The notes beneath the pieces are model-generated. The model searched no databases. It saw nothing but the letters and a program-made list of their open reading frames with translations, and was not told where the DNA came from. A stretch of DNA of 64,000 nucleotides from Nocardioides palaemonis (lineage in GTDB: Bacteria > Actinomycetota > Actinomycetes > Propionibacteriales > Nocardioidaceae): assembly GCF_018275325.1 (NCBI RefSeq), contig NZ_JAGVQR010000001.1:496001-560000 (forward strand), written 5' to 3'. Shown piece after piece: positions 62,197-64,000 of the stretch (positions within the stretch are counted from its first letter, which is position 1; each line of letters opens with the position of its first letter). The position numbers and the translations under genes were made by a program.

Positions 62197-64000
62197 ATGG
62201 CGCCCGTTGTGAAGATCACCTACCCGCCCGAGCTCCCGGTCTCCGCGCGCCGCGACGACATCGCCGCGGCGATCCGCGACCACCAGGTCGTCATCGTCGC
62301 CGGCGAGACCGGCTCCGGTAAGACGACCCAGCTGCCCAAGATCTGCCTCGAGCTCGGCCGCGGGCAGGACAAGATGATCGGCCACACCCAGCCGCGCCGG
62401 ATCGCCGCGCGGTCGGTCGCGGAGCGGATCGCCGAGGAGCTCGGCACCGAGCTCGGCGACGTCGTCGGCTACCAGGTGCGCTTCACCGACCGCACCAGCC
62501 GCGCGAGCCGGGTCAAGCTGATGACCGACGGCATCCTGCTCGCCGAGCTGCAGCGCGACCGCGACCTGCGCAGGTACGACACGATCATCATCGACGAGGC
62601 CCACGAGCGCAGCCTCAACATCGACTTCCTCCTCGGCTACCTCAAGCGGCTGCTGCCGCGCCGCCCCGACCTCAAGGTCGTCATCACTAGCGCGACCATC
62701 GACGTCGACCGCTTCGCCGCGCACTTCGACGCACCCGTCGTCGAGGTGTCGGGTCGGACCTACCCCGTGGAGGTCCGCTACCGCCCGCTGCTGGAGCTGC
62801 CGGAGGACGACGAGGACGGCGAGCCGGTCCAGCGCGACCAGACCGAGGCGATCCTCGACGCGGTGAAGGAGCTGTCCGCTGAGGGGCCGGGCGACGTGCT
62901 GGTCTTCCTGCCCGGCGAGCGCGAGATCCGCGACACCGCCGACGCGTTCGACGCGCTGCGCTCCGACCGGCTGGAGGTCGTGCCGCTCTACTCCCGCCTC
63001 AGCGCCGCCGACCAGCACAAGGTGTTCTCCAGCCACTCCTCGCTCGTGCGCCGCGTCGTGCTGGCCACCAACGTCGCCGAGACGTCGCTCACCGTCCCCG
63101 GCATCCGGTACGTCGTCGACACCGGTGTCGCGCGGATCAGCCGCTACTCGGTGCGGACCAAGGTGCAGCGGCTGCCGATCGAGCCGATCAGCCAGGCCTC
63201 CGCCAACCAGCGGTCCGGGCGGTGCGGCCGCGTGTCGGAGGGCATCGCGATCCGGCTCTACTCGGAGGAGGACTTCGAGGCGCGCCCGGAGTTCACCGAC
63301 CCCGAGATCCTGCGCACCAACCTCGCCAGCGTCATCCTCCAGATGGCCGCGCTGCGCCTCGGCGACATCGCGCGCTTCCCGTTCGTCGAGCCGCCCGACC
63401 GCCGCAACATCAAGGCCGGCACCGACCTGCTCGAGGAGCTGGGGGCGCTGACCGCCGCCTCGTCCGTCGGGGGACGTGGTTTCGAGGCTCGGCCGCGGGC
63501 GGCCTCGCACCTCAACCACCGAGGAGAGGGTGCCTCGCACCTCAACCACCGAGGAGAGGGTGGCTCGCACCTCAACCAGCGCGGGAGCGGGCGCCGGGGA
63601 GCCCAGCGGGCGCCGGGCCCGCGGCTCACCGAGGTCGGCCGGCGCCTTGCCCGGCTGCCGATCGACCCGCGCCTGGGCCGGATGATCCTCGAGGCCGAGC
63701 GCCTCGGCTGCCTGCGCGACGTGCTCGTCATCGCCGCCGCGCTGTCGGTCCAGGACCCGCGCGAGCGGCCGGAGGAGCAGCGCGCCCAGGCCGACCAGCT
63801 GCACGCGCGCTTCACCCACGAGTCCAGCGACTTCCTCACCTGGCTCAACCTCTGGCGCCACCTCAAGCAGCAGCAGAAGGAGCTCTCGTCGAGCGCCTTC
63901 CGGCGCACGTGCAGGCGCGAGCACCTCAACTACCTCCGCATCCGCGAGTGGCAGGACTACGAGTCCCAGCTGCGCCAGGTCTGCAAGGAGATGAAGCTCG
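62197..64000 (+). CDS. hrpA: HrpA-type ATP-dependent DEAH RNA helicase (3' end outside window) with repeat-derived insertion
   Basis: The frame is open from ATG 62197 to the window end (601 residues seen). Motif I is GETGSGKTT (about 40-48), DEAH (about 133) and SAT (about 168) follow, and QRSGRCGR is motif VI (normally QRAGRCGR). After LLEELGALT (about 410-420) a Gly/Arg/His/Asn-rich stretch of about 40 residues (about 427-463) is encoded by the interspersed repeat, before the conserved LTEVGRRLARLPIDPRLGRM. The enzyme unwinds RNA; the insertion is at a domain border. Confidence 0.9.
   Translation, partial: MAPVVKITYPPELPVSARRDDIAAAIRDHQVVIVAGETGSGKTTQLPKICLELGRGQDKMIGHTQPRRIAARSVAERIAEELGTELGDVVGYQVRFTDRTSRASRVKLMTDGILLAELQRDRDLRRYDTIIIDEAHERSLNIDFLLGYLKRLLPRRPDLKVVITSATIDVDRFAAHFDAPVVEVSGRTYPVEVRYRPLLELPEDDEDGEPVQRDQTEAILDAVKELSAEGPGDVLVFLPGEREIRDTADAFDALRSDRLEVVPLYSRLSAADQHKVFSSHSSLVRRVVLATNVAETSLTVPGIRYVVDTGVARISRYSVRTKVQRLPIEPISQASANQRSGRCGRVSEGIAIRLYSEEDFEARPEFTDPEILRTNLASVILQMAALRLGDIARFPFVEPPDRRNIKAGTDLLEELGALTAASSVGGRGFEARPRAASHLNHRGEGASHLNHRGEGGSHLNQRGSGRRGAQRAPGPRLTEVGRRLARLPIDPRLGRMILEAERLGCLRDVLVIAAALSVQDPRERPEEQRAQADQLHARFTHESSDFLTWLNLWRHLKQQQKELSSSAFRRTCRREHLNYLRIREWQDYESQLRQVCKEMKL
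63476..63585 (+). repeat. Interspersed repeat copies inside hrpA
   Basis: A GTGGTTTCGAGGCTCG unit is followed by three copies of the CTCGCACCTCAACCA core at 30-bp spacing, in the orientation whose frame lacks stops. They encode three SHLNHRGEG-like blocks. The family matches the clusters around the GIY-YIG gene. Confidence 0.88.

Noticed and set aside
1..64000. rRNA, tRNA or prophage genes
   Set aside because: No tRNA-like cloverleaf, rRNA segment, integrase or phage structural gene was recognised.

Overview
The window is high-GC DNA of an actinomycete. Pointers are the very high GC, many GTG starts, ATGA/GTGA stop-start overlaps, TAnnnT-type -10 boxes directly before start codons, WXG100 proteins, a conservon (CvnA-D), an ECF42-type sigma factor with a YciI/DGPF partner and a wax-ester synthase/DGAT. 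A Nocardioides-like member of the Propionibacteriales is a reasonable guess, but no rRNA or tRNA is present to confirm it.

Positions 1-20641 are accessory, defence-island-like DNA. On the minus strand lies DUF6361 protein > PLD-type nuclease > large SNF2/DEAD-like helicase (cut by the left edge). Divergent from it is a protein carrying a sigma-70 region 4 helix-turn-helix, followed by a PGN_0703-type PD-(D/E)XK endonuclease. Next come a TY-Chap peptide-binding-chaperone-like protein with a NERD-UvrD helicase, and a two-TM TrkA/RCK protein ending in a RyR domain that meets tail-to-tail a TIR-membrane-HhH protein. After DUF2237 and a zinc alcohol dehydrogenase there is an AT-rich RHH/RAMA-like small regulator and a DEAD/DEAH helicase divergent from a TetR gene. 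I read three or four of these as conflict modules; this is inference from domains and linkage.

Positions 20718-40360 are mostly chromosomal: TetR and VC0807-like membrane protein, an Excalibur protein, a P-loop sugar/nucleoside kinase, secreted proteins, a serine hydrolase, a DinB-type protein, a frameshifted lipoprotein and a MOSC protein. A WXG100/WXG100-like/polymorphic toxin/immunity operon follows, whose toxin tip looks like the colicin D tRNase. Then gluconate permease and kinase, TspO, a flavin reductase-methyltransferase fusion with a divergent Xre-cupin regulator, a Tudor-like DUF2945 protein, an Fe-S photolyase, a frameshifted AIM24 gene and a secreted endonuclease I.

Positions 40601-46197 hold a conservon (histidine-kinase-like CvnA, roadblock CvnB, DUF742 CvnC, small GTPase CvnD) followed by an amino-acid-type binding lipoprotein. 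Then come a cation/H+ antiporter, a (p)ppGpp synthetase, a lipoprotein, a phosphodiester glycosidase, an orphan adenine methyltransferase, a GIY-YIG nuclease, WS/DGAT, a YbdK-type ligase, a ThrE-like exporter, DUF402, a two-component pair, the ECF42/YciI pair and hrpA (cut by the right edge).

Two repeat families stand out. One, with core GGTTGAGGTGCGAG, clusters on both sides of the GIY-YIG gene, supplies stop codons to two genes, and lies in frame inside hrpA. The other is a 32-bp unit, three copies one way and four the other, directly upstream of hrpA.
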